Shown here piece by piece: positions 43,730 through 51,552 of a stretch of DNA of 64,000 nucleotides; position 1 is the first letter of the stretch; every line of letters begins with the position of its first letter. The position numbers and the translations under genes were made by a program. Below the pieces are notes generated by a model. It did no database searches. It was given only the letters and a program-made list of their open reading frames with translations, and was not told the origin of the DNA. Location: assembly GCA_963770155.1 (NCBI GenBank), contig CAVYOE010000001.1, positions 992,001-1,056,000 on the forward strand, read 5' to 3'. This DNA comes from CAVYOE01 sp963770155. GTDB taxonomy: Bacteria; Actinomycetota; Thermoleophilia; Solirubrobacterales; 70-9.

Positions 43730-44452
43730 ATGGCCGGCCTGCTCTCGATCGAGCGTCACGAAGCGGTGGCGGTGGTCACCCTGCAGCGTCCCGAGAAGCG
43801 CAACGCGCTCTCCATCGAGCTGCGCCTCGAGCTCGCCGACACGTTCGGTCGGCTCGGCGAGGACGAGGAGATCGGCTGCCTTGTCCTCACCGGTGCCGGC
43901 ACCGCGTTCTGCTCCGGCATGGACATCTCCCAGTTCGGCGGTGACCGCGAGAACAAGGAGCGCTTGTTCAGCTCGAGCATCGACGCTTTCGGCGCGGTCG
44001 GCAACTGCCCGACGCCCGTCGTGGCCGCCGTCAACGGCCCCGCCCTGGCCGGAGGACTGGCGCTCGCCCTGCTCTGCGACCTGCGGCTCTCTGCCGAGCA
44101 CGCGACCTTCGGCTACCCGGAGCTGCCTCGCGGGATCCCTCCGGCCTACGCAGCGACCCGCGCGGCGCTGCCGGCTCACATCGCCGCCGAACTCACCCTG
44201 ACCGGCCGCATCCTGGATTCGTTCGCGGCTCTACGAATGGGCCTGGTGAGCGCCGTCCACCCGGACGACCGGCTGATGCCGAAGGCCCTCGAGCTCGCCG
44301 GCCGGATTGCCTCCTCGCCCCGCCGCGCCATCCTCGAGACCAAGCGCCGCATCCTGCTCGACCGCGAGCGCAGCTTCGGCCACCTGTTCGAGGAGGAGGA
44401 GCGGGTCTTGCGCGAGGCGCTCCTCGGTGAGGATCCCGAGCCTGCGGCATAG
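43730..44452 (+). CDS. Enoyl-CoA hydratase/isomerase family protein
   Basis: Crotonase-fold enzyme, 240 aa, with VVTLQRPEKRNALS, GAGTAFCSGMDISQFGG and NGPALAGGLALALLCDLRLSAE. It lacks the usual C-terminal swap length by a few residues but is complete. It is encoded 9 bases before the epimerase gene, so these two are probably cotranscribed. Role in fatty acid or aromatic acyl-CoA breakdown is inferred from family. Confidence 0.9.
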   Translation: MAGLLSIERHEAVAVVTLQRPEKRNALSIELRLELADTFGRLGEDEEIGCLVLTGAGTAFCSGMDISQFGGDRENKERLFSSSIDAFGAVGNCPTPVVAAVNGPALAGGLALALLCDLRLSAEHATFGYPELPRGIPPAYAATRAALPAHIAAELTLTGRILDSFAALRMGLVSAVHPDDRLMPKALELAGRIASSPRRAILETKRRILLDRERSFGHLFEEEERVLREALLGEDPEPAA

Positions 44453-44461
44453 GATTGATCG

Positions 44462-45460
44462 ATGGCTGAGCGCAGCGCTTTCGTCACTGGGGGGTCGGGC
44501 TTCATCGGCGGCCGTCTCATCTCACGCCTCCTCCGCGAAGGCTGGAGGGTGCGAGCACTGTCGCGTTCGGACCGTTCCGACGAGAAGCTTCGAGGGGCGG
44601 GGGCCGAGCCGGTGCGCGGCGACCTCTCCGACTCGGCGGCGATGGAGGAGGGTGCGCGCGACTGCGAGGCCGCCTTCCACCTCGCGGCCCACCTCGGCCA
44701 ATGGGGCAAGCCCGAGGACTTCGAGCGCGACAACGTCCAGGGGACTGCGAACGCGCTGGCGGCGTGCCGCGCCGCGGGGGCGCGCCGCTTCGTCCACTGC
44801 GGGACCGAAGCGGCCCTAATTGCCGGCGAGCCTCTCGTCAACGTCGACGAAACGGCCCCGCTCCGGCCCGATTCCGCCGCCCTCTATCCCTCAACCAAGG
44901 CGAAGGCCGAGCAGCTGGTGCGGGAGGCGAGCGCGAACGGGTTCGAGGCCGTGGTGCTGCGGCCGCGGTTCGTCTGGGGCGCCGGTGACACCTCGCTCCT
45001 GCCGGAGATCCTGGCCGCGGTCGAGGCCGGCCGCTTTGCCTGGATCGGCGGAGGCCGGCATTTGACCGCGACCACGCATGTCGACAACGTGGTCGAGGGT
45101 CTGCTGCTGGCGGCCGAGCGCGGCACACCCGGCGAGGCCTACTTCGTCACCGACGGCGAACCGGTCGTCTTCCGCGAGTTCCTCTCGGAGATGATCGCCA
45201 CCCAAGGAGTGGAGCCTCCGACACGAAGCATGCCCCGTCCGCTCGCCTCGGCGCTGGCGCCGGTGGTCGAGGGAGCGTGGCGGCTCCTGCCCCTCAAGGG
45301 GGAGCCGCCCCTGACCCGACTGGCCATCTGGCTCTCCTCGCAGGAATGCACGATCGACATCTCCAAGGCCCGCCGCGAGCTTGGCTACGAGCCGGTGATC
45401 TCGCGGGAACAGGGGCTGGCGGAGATGCGTGAACGCGCCCCAGAACCCGCCGCGGCCTAG
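44462..45460 (+). CDS. NAD-dependent epimerase/dehydratase (3-beta-HSD-like)
   Basis: Extended short-chain dehydrogenase, 332 aa. The nucleotide site is TGGSGFIGGRLI, and the catalytic YxxxK appears as YPSTKAKAE with the upstream CGTEAALIAG region. The substrate half includes HVDNVVEGLLLAAERG and the C-terminal LGYEPVISREQGLAEM. The closest general type is the sterol/dihydroflavonol reductase branch; the substrate is unknown. It follows a crotonase by 9 bases. Confidence 0.88.
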   Translation: MAERSAFVTGGSGFIGGRLISRLLREGWRVRALSRSDRSDEKLRGAGAEPVRGDLSDSAAMEEGARDCEAAFHLAAHLGQWGKPEDFERDNVQGTANALAACRAAGARRFVHCGTEAALIAGEPLVNVDETAPLRPDSAALYPSTKAKAEQLVREASANGFEAVVLRPRFVWGAGDTSLLPEILAAVEAGRFAWIGGGRHLTATTHVDNVVEGLLLAAERGTPGEAYFVTDGEPVVFREFLSEMIATQGVEPPTRSMPRPLASALAPVVEGAWRLLPLKGEPPLTRLAIWLSSQECTIDISKARRELGYEPVISREQGLAEMRERAPEPAAA

Positions 45461-45513
45461 GCCGTCCACACACGACCAGCACCACCCATGAACAGCAGAT
45501 AGGAAGGGAGCAC

Positions 45514-46329
45514 ATGCCGGAGTCAAAGGTCCTCTACGAGAAGCGCGACCGGATCGCCTACGTGACCATCAACCGGCCCGAGGCGCGAAATGCGATCGAC
45601 CCGGACGTCCACCGGGCGATGATCGAGACCTGGGAGGACTTCCGCGACGACGACTCGGTCGACGTCGCGATCCTCACCGGCGCGGGCGACGACGCGTTCT
45701 GCGCCGGGGCCGACCTGAAGACCTACATACCCCCGATCATCGAGGCGGCCTCCCCGGCCGAGCTCCGCAAGATCGTCGAGCTCGGCCTGAACGGCTTCAC
45801 CCGCGGCCTCCACCGGATCTACAAGCCGATCATCGCCGCGGTCAACGGCTGGGCGCTGGCCGGTGGCTTCGAAACCGCGCTCGCCTGCGACATCCGGATC
45901 GCCTCGGAGCGCGCCATGTTCGGCTCGTTCGAGGCCCGGCGGGGGTTTCACCATGGCGACGGCGGCCTGGTGCGGCTGGTCAACACCTGCGGCACCGGGG
46001 TCGCGCTGGAGATGCTGCTCACCGCCGAGCCGATCGACGCCGAGCGCGCGCTCCAGTGCAACCTGGTCTCCAGGGTGGTCCCGCACGAGAAGCTGATGGA
46101 GGAGGCCGAGCTGGTCGCGACCCAGATCCTCCGGAACTCCCAGCAGGCGGTGCGCTCAGCCAAGCAGACGATCCTCGACGTTGTCGGCCAGCCCCTCGAC
46201 GAGCAGCTCCGGACCGAGGCCTGGAACGCCTATACGTGCGCCGACCCGGAGGAGACCAAGGAGCTGCTCGGCCGCTTCTACGAGAAGACCGACCGCGGTC
46301 GCGCGGGAGCGCACGAGACCGAGCTCTGA
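45514..46329 (+). CDS. Enoyl-CoA hydratase
   Basis: Crotonase-fold enzyme of 271 aa with VTINRPEARNAIDPDVH, AGDDAFCAGADLKTYIPP and NGWALAGGFETALACDIRIASE. The ATG has an excellent ribosome site AGGAAGGGAG five bases upstream. Members with this pattern are often annotated as enoyl-CoA hydratases in degradation pathways. It is the fourth crotonase in the window, each in a different local context. Confidence 0.91.
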   Translation: MPESKVLYEKRDRIAYVTINRPEARNAIDPDVHRAMIETWEDFRDDDSVDVAILTGAGDDAFCAGADLKTYIPPIIEAASPAELRKIVELGLNGFTRGLHRIYKPIIAAVNGWALAGGFETALACDIRIASERAMFGSFEARRGFHHGDGGLVRLVNTCGTGVALEMLLTAEPIDAERALQCNLVSRVVPHEKLMEEAELVATQILRNSQQAVRSAKQTILDVVGQPLDEQLRTEAWNAYTCADPEETKELLGRFYEKTDRGRAGAHETEL

Positions 46330-46350
46330 GCCTCGTTAGGATCGGCGGGC

Positions 46351-46947
46351 ATGAGAGTGCTCGCCTTCAGCGACCTCCATACGAGCATCCCCGACGCGAT
46401 CCGGCTGGTCGGGATGTCGATGGGGGTCGACGCAGTCATTGGGGTCGGCGACTTCGCCTCCCAGCACAGCGGGCTCGAGGAGACGATCGAGGCGCTCTCC
46501 GAGATCGCCAAGCCGACCGTTCTCGTTCCGGGCAACAACGAGACTGAAGACGCCCTGCGGGAGGCCGCCTCGGGCTGGGATGCGGCAACGGTCCTCCACG
46601 GCGGCGGAACCACGATCGAAGGCGTTGATTTCTACGGGCTAGGGGCCGGTGTCCCGACCACCCCCTGGGACTGGAGCTTCGACCTGACCGACGACGAGGC
46701 CAAGGAGATGCTCGCCGGATGCCCCGACGGCGCCGTCCTCGCTGTGCACTCGCCACCGGCCGGGCACTGCGACCAGGACTCGAGCGGGAACGGCCTCGGG
46801 AGCGACGCGATCCTGGCCGCGGTCGAGGAAAAGAAGCCGCGCTTCGCGCTCTGCGGGCACATCCACGACTCCTGGGGGTGCGAGAGCCAGGTGGGCGAGA
46901 CGACCGTGTTCAACCTGGGACCCCGCGGCCGCCTGATCGAGGTCTGA
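46351..46947 (+). CDS. Calcineurin-like metallophosphoesterase
   Basis: 198-aa phosphoesterase with complete metal motifs: FSDLHTS, GVGDFASQ, PGNNETED, a His in LAVHSPPAGH and CGHIHDSWGC. The layout resembles YmdB/archaeal MJ-type single-domain phosphodiesterases. It is 5 bases upstream of the VOC gene and 21 after the crotonase gene, so an operon of 45514-48317 is likely. Confidence 0.87.
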   Translation: MRVLAFSDLHTSIPDAIRLVGMSMGVDAVIGVGDFASQHSGLEETIEALSEIAKPTVLVPGNNETEDALREAASGWDAATVLHGGGTTIEGVDFYGLGAGVPTTPWDWSFDLTDDEAKEMLAGCPDGAVLAVHSPPAGHCDQDSSGNGLGSDAILAAVEEKKPRFALCGHIHDSWGCESQVGETTVFNLGPRGRLIEV

Positions 46948-46951
46948 GCTC

Positions 46952-47806
46952 GTGGCGATCGCGGCAGAGACCCGGCCGGGGGCGGTCCGGCTGCGCGTCA
47001 CCGATCCCGACCGCGCCCGCGACTACTACCAGCAGGCGATCGGACTGCGGCAGCTCGGCCAGGCCGAGGACGGGCTGGTGACCCTCGGCGCCAACGGCCA
47101 CCGACTGGTCGAGCTTCTGCCCGATCCCGAGGCGACACCGCGTCCTGCGGGCACCACCGGCCTCTTTCATCACGCAATCCTGTTTCCGGACCGACCCGCG
47201 CTCGCCCACTCCCTGAAACGCGCGATCGGCGCAAATGCGCCGATCACGGGCGCCTCCGACCACCTCGTCAGCGAATCCCTCTATCTGAGCGATCCGGAGA
47301 GCAACGGAATCGAGCTCTACGTCGACCGGCCGCGCTCGGAGTGGCCCCACGCCGATGGCAAGCTGCAGATGGCGACGATCCCGCTCGACGTGCGGGGACT
47401 CTTGGTGGAGGTGGGCGACAAGGAGCCTCCCATCCAGGCCCCCGACGAAACCAAGATGGGCCACGTTCACCTGAACGTCGCCGATCTGGGCGAAACCAGA
47501 CGCTTCTACGTCGACCTGCTCGGGTTCGAGGCGACCGTGGAGGACTACCCGGGCGCCCTGTTCGTCTCTGCCGGCGGCTACCACCACCATGTCGGCCTCA
47601 ACACCTGGGCCGGCGAGGGTGCGCCCCCTCCTCCCCCTGGCTCGGCCGGCCTCGTCTGGTTCGAGCTGGTGCTGCCGAGCGAGGAGGAGTTGCGCTCCGT
47701 GGAGGGTCGGCTCAAGGACGGCGGACACGAGCCCGAGCCGGAGGCGGGGGGCCTGCGGCTGTCGGATCCCTCCGGGAACGGCATCCTGCTCACCACGAAA
47801 GGCTGA
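46952..47806 (+). CDS. Two-domain VOC protein (CatE-like dioxygenase/glyoxalase)
   Basis: 284 aa containing two vicinal-oxygen-chelate halves. The first starts VRLRVTDPDRARDYYQQAIGL and the second GHVHLNVADLGETRRFYVDLLGF. HHAILFPDR and YHHHVGLNTWAGEG carry candidate metal ligands. This matches CatE/YwbC-type proteins resembling catechol 2,3-dioxygenase. The start is GTG at 46952. Substrate unproven. Confidence 0.86.
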   Translation: MAIAAETRPGAVRLRVTDPDRARDYYQQAIGLRQLGQAEDGLVTLGANGHRLVELLPDPEATPRPAGTTGLFHHAILFPDRPALAHSLKRAIGANAPITGASDHLVSESLYLSDPESNGIELYVDRPRSEWPHADGKLQMATIPLDVRGLLVEVGDKEPPIQAPDETKMGHVHLNVADLGETRRFYVDLLGFEATVEDYPGALFVSAGGYHHHVGLNTWAGEGAPPPPPGSAGLVWFELVLPSEEELRSVEGRLKDGGHEPEPEAGGLRLSDPSGNGILLTTKG

Positions 47807-47807
47807 G

Positions 47808-48317
47808 GTGAGCGAGCCCCTCACCCTGACGCCGTCGGAGTCGATTCGGGTCGTCGCGGAGAGCCCGCAGTCGCTCGAGGTCGAGGCGACCTACGGTCCC
47901 GAGGGAAAGGCGCCTCCAGCCCACCTTCACCCAAGGCAAGCCGAGCGGTTCGAGGTCCTCGAGGGCAGCGTGCGCACCCGGATCGCGGGAAGCGAGCGGA
48001 CCTACGAGGCGGGCGAAGAGTTCGAGGTCCCGGCCGAAGTCCCGCACCAGATGTGGAACCCGTTCGCGGAGCCGGCCCGGGTCAGGTGGCAAACCCTTCC
48101 CGCCGGCCGAACCCGCGAGTGGTTCGAAGCGATCGACCGTCTCCACCGCGAGGACAAGGTCGGCCGCCGCGGGATGCCGGGCCTGCTCGCCTTCGCGGCC
48201 CTCCTGACCGAGTTCGACGATGTCTTCAGGCTGGCAGTCAAGCCGCAGCCGTTGGTCCGCGCCGCGCTCGGCCTGATCGCTCCGCTCGGACGCATGCGCG
48301 GTTACCTGCCCGACTAG
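47808..48317 (+). CDS. Cupin-domain protein
   Basis: 169 aa from the GTG one base after the VOC stop. The cupin core is visible: APPAHLHPRQAERFEVLEGSV (His-His-Glu ligands) and the second motif with VPAEVPHQMWNPF. A helical C-terminal part (about 105-169) follows. These proteins often bind small ligands or transition metals; function not assigned. Last gene of the presumed 45.5-48.3 kb operon. Confidence 0.82.
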   Translation: MSEPLTLTPSESIRVVAESPQSLEVEATYGPEGKAPPAHLHPRQAERFEVLEGSVRTRIAGSERTYEAGEEFEVPAEVPHQMWNPFAEPARVRWQTLPAGRTREWFEAIDRLHREDKVGRRGMPGLLAFAALLTEFDDVFRLAVKPQPLVRAALGLIAPLGRMRGYLPD

Positions 48318-48362
48318 CGCCTGCCGCGGCCCTGCGCCGCTATTCTCATCGCGGGGTACGGA

Positions 48363-50030
48363 GTGGGTCACACGAATTTCCAGTTCAACCGTCGCTCCCT
48401 GCTGCAGGCGGGTCTGCTGGCGGCAGGGACGGTCGCGTTCAGCCCGGCCTTCTTCCGCAAGGCATTCGCTGACACGGTCACGGTCGGCGAGAGCCCCTAT
48501 GGCCAGCTCCAGCCGTTCGATTCGAACGGCATCGCGCTGCCGCCGGGTTTCAGCTCACGGGAGATCGCGCGCGGCGCCACACAGGTGCAGGGCTCCTCGG
48601 TCCCCTACATATGGCACAACGCCAATGACGGGCAGGCGACCTTCCCGACACTTGCGGGCAATGGCGCGCCCGACGGAGGCTGGATCCTGGTCGCCAACTC
48701 GGAGATCCCGCTACCGCTCGCCGGCACCGGCGGCGTTTCCGCAATCGAGTTCTCCTCCGATGGCGCGGTGGAGGAGGCCTACCGGGTGCTGCTCGGTACG
48801 AGCGTCAACTGCGCCGGCGGCCCGACTCCGTGGGGCACCTGGCTCTCCTGCGAGGAGCACGACCTGGGGATGGTCCACGAGTGCGACCCGACGCGGCTCA
48901 ACACCGGCGCTGCCCGCCCCGCGATGGGGGTCTTCTCCCACGAAGCGGCCTGCGTGGACCCGATCCGTCAGCACGTCTACCTGACCGAGGACAAGCCGAA
49001 CGGCTGCCTCTACCGCTTCACCCCGGACGACTATCCGGATCTCTCTGCCGGCCTGCTCGAGGTTGCGCTGGTCGACGCCCTGAACCAGGTCAGCTGGGAG
49101 GAGGTCCCCAACCCCGCCGGCGGGCTCCTGGCGCCCACGCGGGATCAGGTCGCCGGCGCCGCCCGCTTCAACGGCGGCGAGGGCACCTGGTACCACGACG
49201 GGGTCGTGTACTTCACGACCAAGGGCGACAGCCGGGTATGGGCGCTGCACGTCGCGGAATCGCGGCTGGAGATCCTCTATGACGACGACACCGCGGGGCC
49301 CGATGCGCCGCTGAGCGGGGTCGACAACATCACCGTCGCCCCCAATGGCGACATCTTCGTCTGCGAGGACAGCCGTGACCACGATCTCTGCCTGATCACT
49401 CCCGACTTCAAGGTCTCACGTTTCCTCAAGCTCGACCCGGTCATGCACGCCGGGCCACCTCCTCCCTTCCCGATCGCGGGCAACGAGCTCACCGGGGTCG
49501 TGTTCAACCCCGCGGGCGACCGGATGTACTTCGGGGTGCAGCGGAGCTTTGGCACCCTCGGGGTCGACCTGATTCCCGCCGGGGTCGTCTATGAGATCAC
49601 AGGGCCCTTCCGGCAGGCGGCCGGCCCGCCGGGGGGCGGCGGGCAATCCCCCTACGGGTCTCTCTCCTCCCTCTCGCGCGTGGTCCTGCGTGCGCGCAAG
49701 CGCCGGCGGATCAAGAAGTTCCTGCGCAACGGCATGCCGCTCGGGCTGGAGTTGGATGCGCCCGCCGGGGTCGAGGCCACTCTTCGCGTCCCAGCCGAGG
49801 GCGGCTCGAGGCTGATCGGGCGGGGATCCCCCGGGGTCGCCCTCACCGGCAATGCCTCGGTCAAGGTGAAGCCGACCAAGAAAGCGGCCGCCGTCCTGCG
49901 CGGACACGACCGGGTCAAGGCCACTCTCAAAGTAGAGGTCACCGACGGGTCCGGTAAGCGCACCAGCTTCAACCGGACGATCGAGTTGACTCGCAGGGCC
50001 AAGGGAAGCGAGGGCAAGCGTGGACGCTGA
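48363..50030 (+). CDS. PhoX-like (DUF839) Tat-exported phosphatase
   Basis: 555 aa starting GTG. Twin-arginine signal NRRSLLQAGLLAAG is followed by a PhoX-type propeller: TPWGTWLSCEEHD, GVFSHEAACVDP, YLTEDKPNGCLYRF and NITVAPNGDIFVCEDS, carrying the conserved Glu and Asp calcium/iron ligands of the family. A Gly-rich linker (GGGGQSPYG) leads to a basic beta domain (about 440-555; ASVKVKPTKKAAAVLRGHD) shared with the kelch protein. Likely an extracellular phosphatase, fitting the phosphate island though 12 kb away. Its end overlaps the next gene by 11 bases. Confidence 0.85.
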   Translation: MGHTNFQFNRRSLLQAGLLAAGTVAFSPAFFRKAFADTVTVGESPYGQLQPFDSNGIALPPGFSSREIARGATQVQGSSVPYIWHNANDGQATFPTLAGNGAPDGGWILVANSEIPLPLAGTGGVSAIEFSSDGAVEEAYRVLLGTSVNCAGGPTPWGTWLSCEEHDLGMVHECDPTRLNTGAARPAMGVFSHEAACVDPIRQHVYLTEDKPNGCLYRFTPDDYPDLSAGLLEVALVDALNQVSWEEVPNPAGGLLAPTRDQVAGAARFNGGEGTWYHDGVVYFTTKGDSRVWALHVAESRLEILYDDDTAGPDAPLSGVDNITVAPNGDIFVCEDSRDHDLCLITPDFKVSRFLKLDPVMHAGPPPPFPIAGNELTGVVFNPAGDRMYFGVQRSFGTLGVDLIPAGVVYEITGPFRQAAGPPGGGGQSPYGSLSSLSRVVLRARKRRRIKKFLRNGMPLGLELDAPAGVEATLRVPAEGGSRLIGRGSPGVALTGNASVKVKPTKKAAAVLRGHDRVKATLKVEVTDGSGKRTSFNRTIELTRRAKGSEGKRGR

Positions 50031-51552
50031 TTCGAGCCTGAGCCGCCGCGAGTTTCTCGAGCGAACCGCGTACGCGGCCGGGCTTGCCGGCGCTGCGTAT
50101 GCACTGCCGAGCGGTTTGCTGATCTCGGAGGCCGCCAGGGCCCAGGCCTCGGCATTGCCGTCGCCGCGCAACGTGCCGATCGACCACTTCGTGATCCTGA
50201 TGATGGAGAACCGCTCGTTCGACCACTACTTCGGCTGGTTCGACGAGGTCGCAGACGCGACCCAGAACGCTTCCTATCCGGACCCGGGAGGCAATCAAGT
50301 GCCGACCCGGCACGCCTCGTTCATGGAGGCGGAGTGGCAGGGCTGCGGGTTCTCGGATCCGGGTCACGGCTGGACTGCAGGGCGCCGCCAGCTCCAGGGC
50401 GGATTCATGGCCGCCGGCTCGGGGAACGACGAGTTCGCGCTCACCTACTACAACGAGGGCGAGATCGAGTTCATCCACGAGGCCGCCAAGGCCTACACCC
50501 TCTACGACCGCTTCTTCTGCTCGCTGCTCGGACCGACCTGGCCCAACCGCTACTACAAGTGGTCGGCCCAATCGGGCGGCAAGATCAACAACACCCCGCC
50601 GGTCGACACGCTGGGCAACCAGTGGGAGTCGGTGTTCGACCGGGCGCTGCGTCACAACCCGAACAACCTGCCGGGCCAGGGCGGGATCACCGCTCGCTAC
50701 TACAACTCGGACCTGCCCTTCTCAGCGGTCTGGGGTCAGCGCGCTGTGGGCTGGACGCTTCCGATCGCTGCCTACTACGCCGACTGCGCCGCGGGGACGC
50801 TGCCGAACATCACCATTGTCGATCCGCCATTCCGCGACGGCGGCGGCGGCGACGGCCTCTCCGCCGACGAGCATCCGCACGGCGATGTCCGGCTCGGGCA
50901 AGCGTTCATGGCGGATGTCGTCAACGCCTTCGTCGAGTCTCCGAACTACGAGCGCGGTGCCCTCTTCATCGTCTATGACGAGTGGGGCGGCTTCTTCGAC
51001 CATGTGACACCGCCGAGCGTCCCGGACGACCGGCAGAGCGCCAACCTCGACCAGAACTTCGGGCAGATGGGGTTCAGGGTCCCGGCGGTCACCGTCTCTC
51101 CCTACTCCCGGAACCCGGGCGGGGCTCCCGCCCGGGTCGATCACACGCAGCTCGGATTTGAGTCGATCCTGAAGCTGATCACCTATCGGTTTGGACTCGG
51201 CGACCTCGTCACGCGGGACCGGATGGCGAACAGCATCGGGACCAGCTTCGATTGGGAGAACCCCGACTTCGAACGGCCGGACCTGCCCGATCCGAGCACG
51301 ATCGTGTCGGTGCCCTGCGCCCTCGGGGGCGATACAAGCGGCGCCGCGGCGGCCGCCGGCGCCGCCGAGCACGAGTCCGACCTGGCCGAGCTCGAGGAGC
51401 TGGCTGAGCGCTTTGGGTTCGAGACGGGCGACGGCAAGCCGGAGGAGATCTTCCGGACGCCGGACTCGGTCAAGCAAGGGGTGGCTGTGGGGAAGGCGCG
51501 AGACAGGCGCAGGCGCCGCAGGCGACAGCGCCGCGGGGCCCGCCGGCCTTGA
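50020..51552 (+). CDS. Phospholipase C/acid phosphatase family phosphoesterase, Tat-exported
   Basis: 510 aa, GTG start. Twin-arginine signal SRREFLERTAYAAGLAG precedes a phosphoesterase (PF04185) domain: IDHFVILMMENRSFDHYFGW, EGEIEFIHEAAKAYTLYDRF, GPTWPNRYY, DEHPHGDVRLGQ and YDEWGGFFDHVTPP hold the metal and active-site residues. Known members split phosphatidylcholine or act as broad acid phosphatases. A helical linker leads to a very basic tail (RRRRRRRQRRGARR). It is coupled to the PhoX-like gene before and the P-domain gene after (TTGA overlap). Confidence 0.88.
   Translation: MDADSSLSRREFLERTAYAAGLAGAAYALPSGLLISEAARAQASALPSPRNVPIDHFVILMMENRSFDHYFGWFDEVADATQNASYPDPGGNQVPTRHASFMEAEWQGCGFSDPGHGWTAGRRQLQGGFMAAGSGNDEFALTYYNEGEIEFIHEAAKAYTLYDRFFCSLLGPTWPNRYYKWSAQSGGKINNTPPVDTLGNQWESVFDRALRHNPNNLPGQGGITARYYNSDLPFSAVWGQRAVGWTLPIAAYYADCAAGTLPNITIVDPPFRDGGGGDGLSADEHPHGDVRLGQAFMADVVNAFVESPNYERGALFIVYDEWGGFFDHVTPPSVPDDRQSANLDQNFGQMGFRVPAVTVSPYSRNPGGAPARVDHTQLGFESILKLITYRFGLGDLVTRDRMANSIGTSFDWENPDFERPDLPDPSTIVSVPCALGGDTSGAAAAAGAAEHESDLAELEELAERFGFETGDGKPEEIFRTPDSVKQGVAVGKARDRRRRRRRQRRGARRP

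Noticed and set aside
43418..44179. Minus-strand open frame opposite the third crotonase
   Set aside because: Low-complexity Arg/Gly product covering a complete crotonase gene on the other strand.
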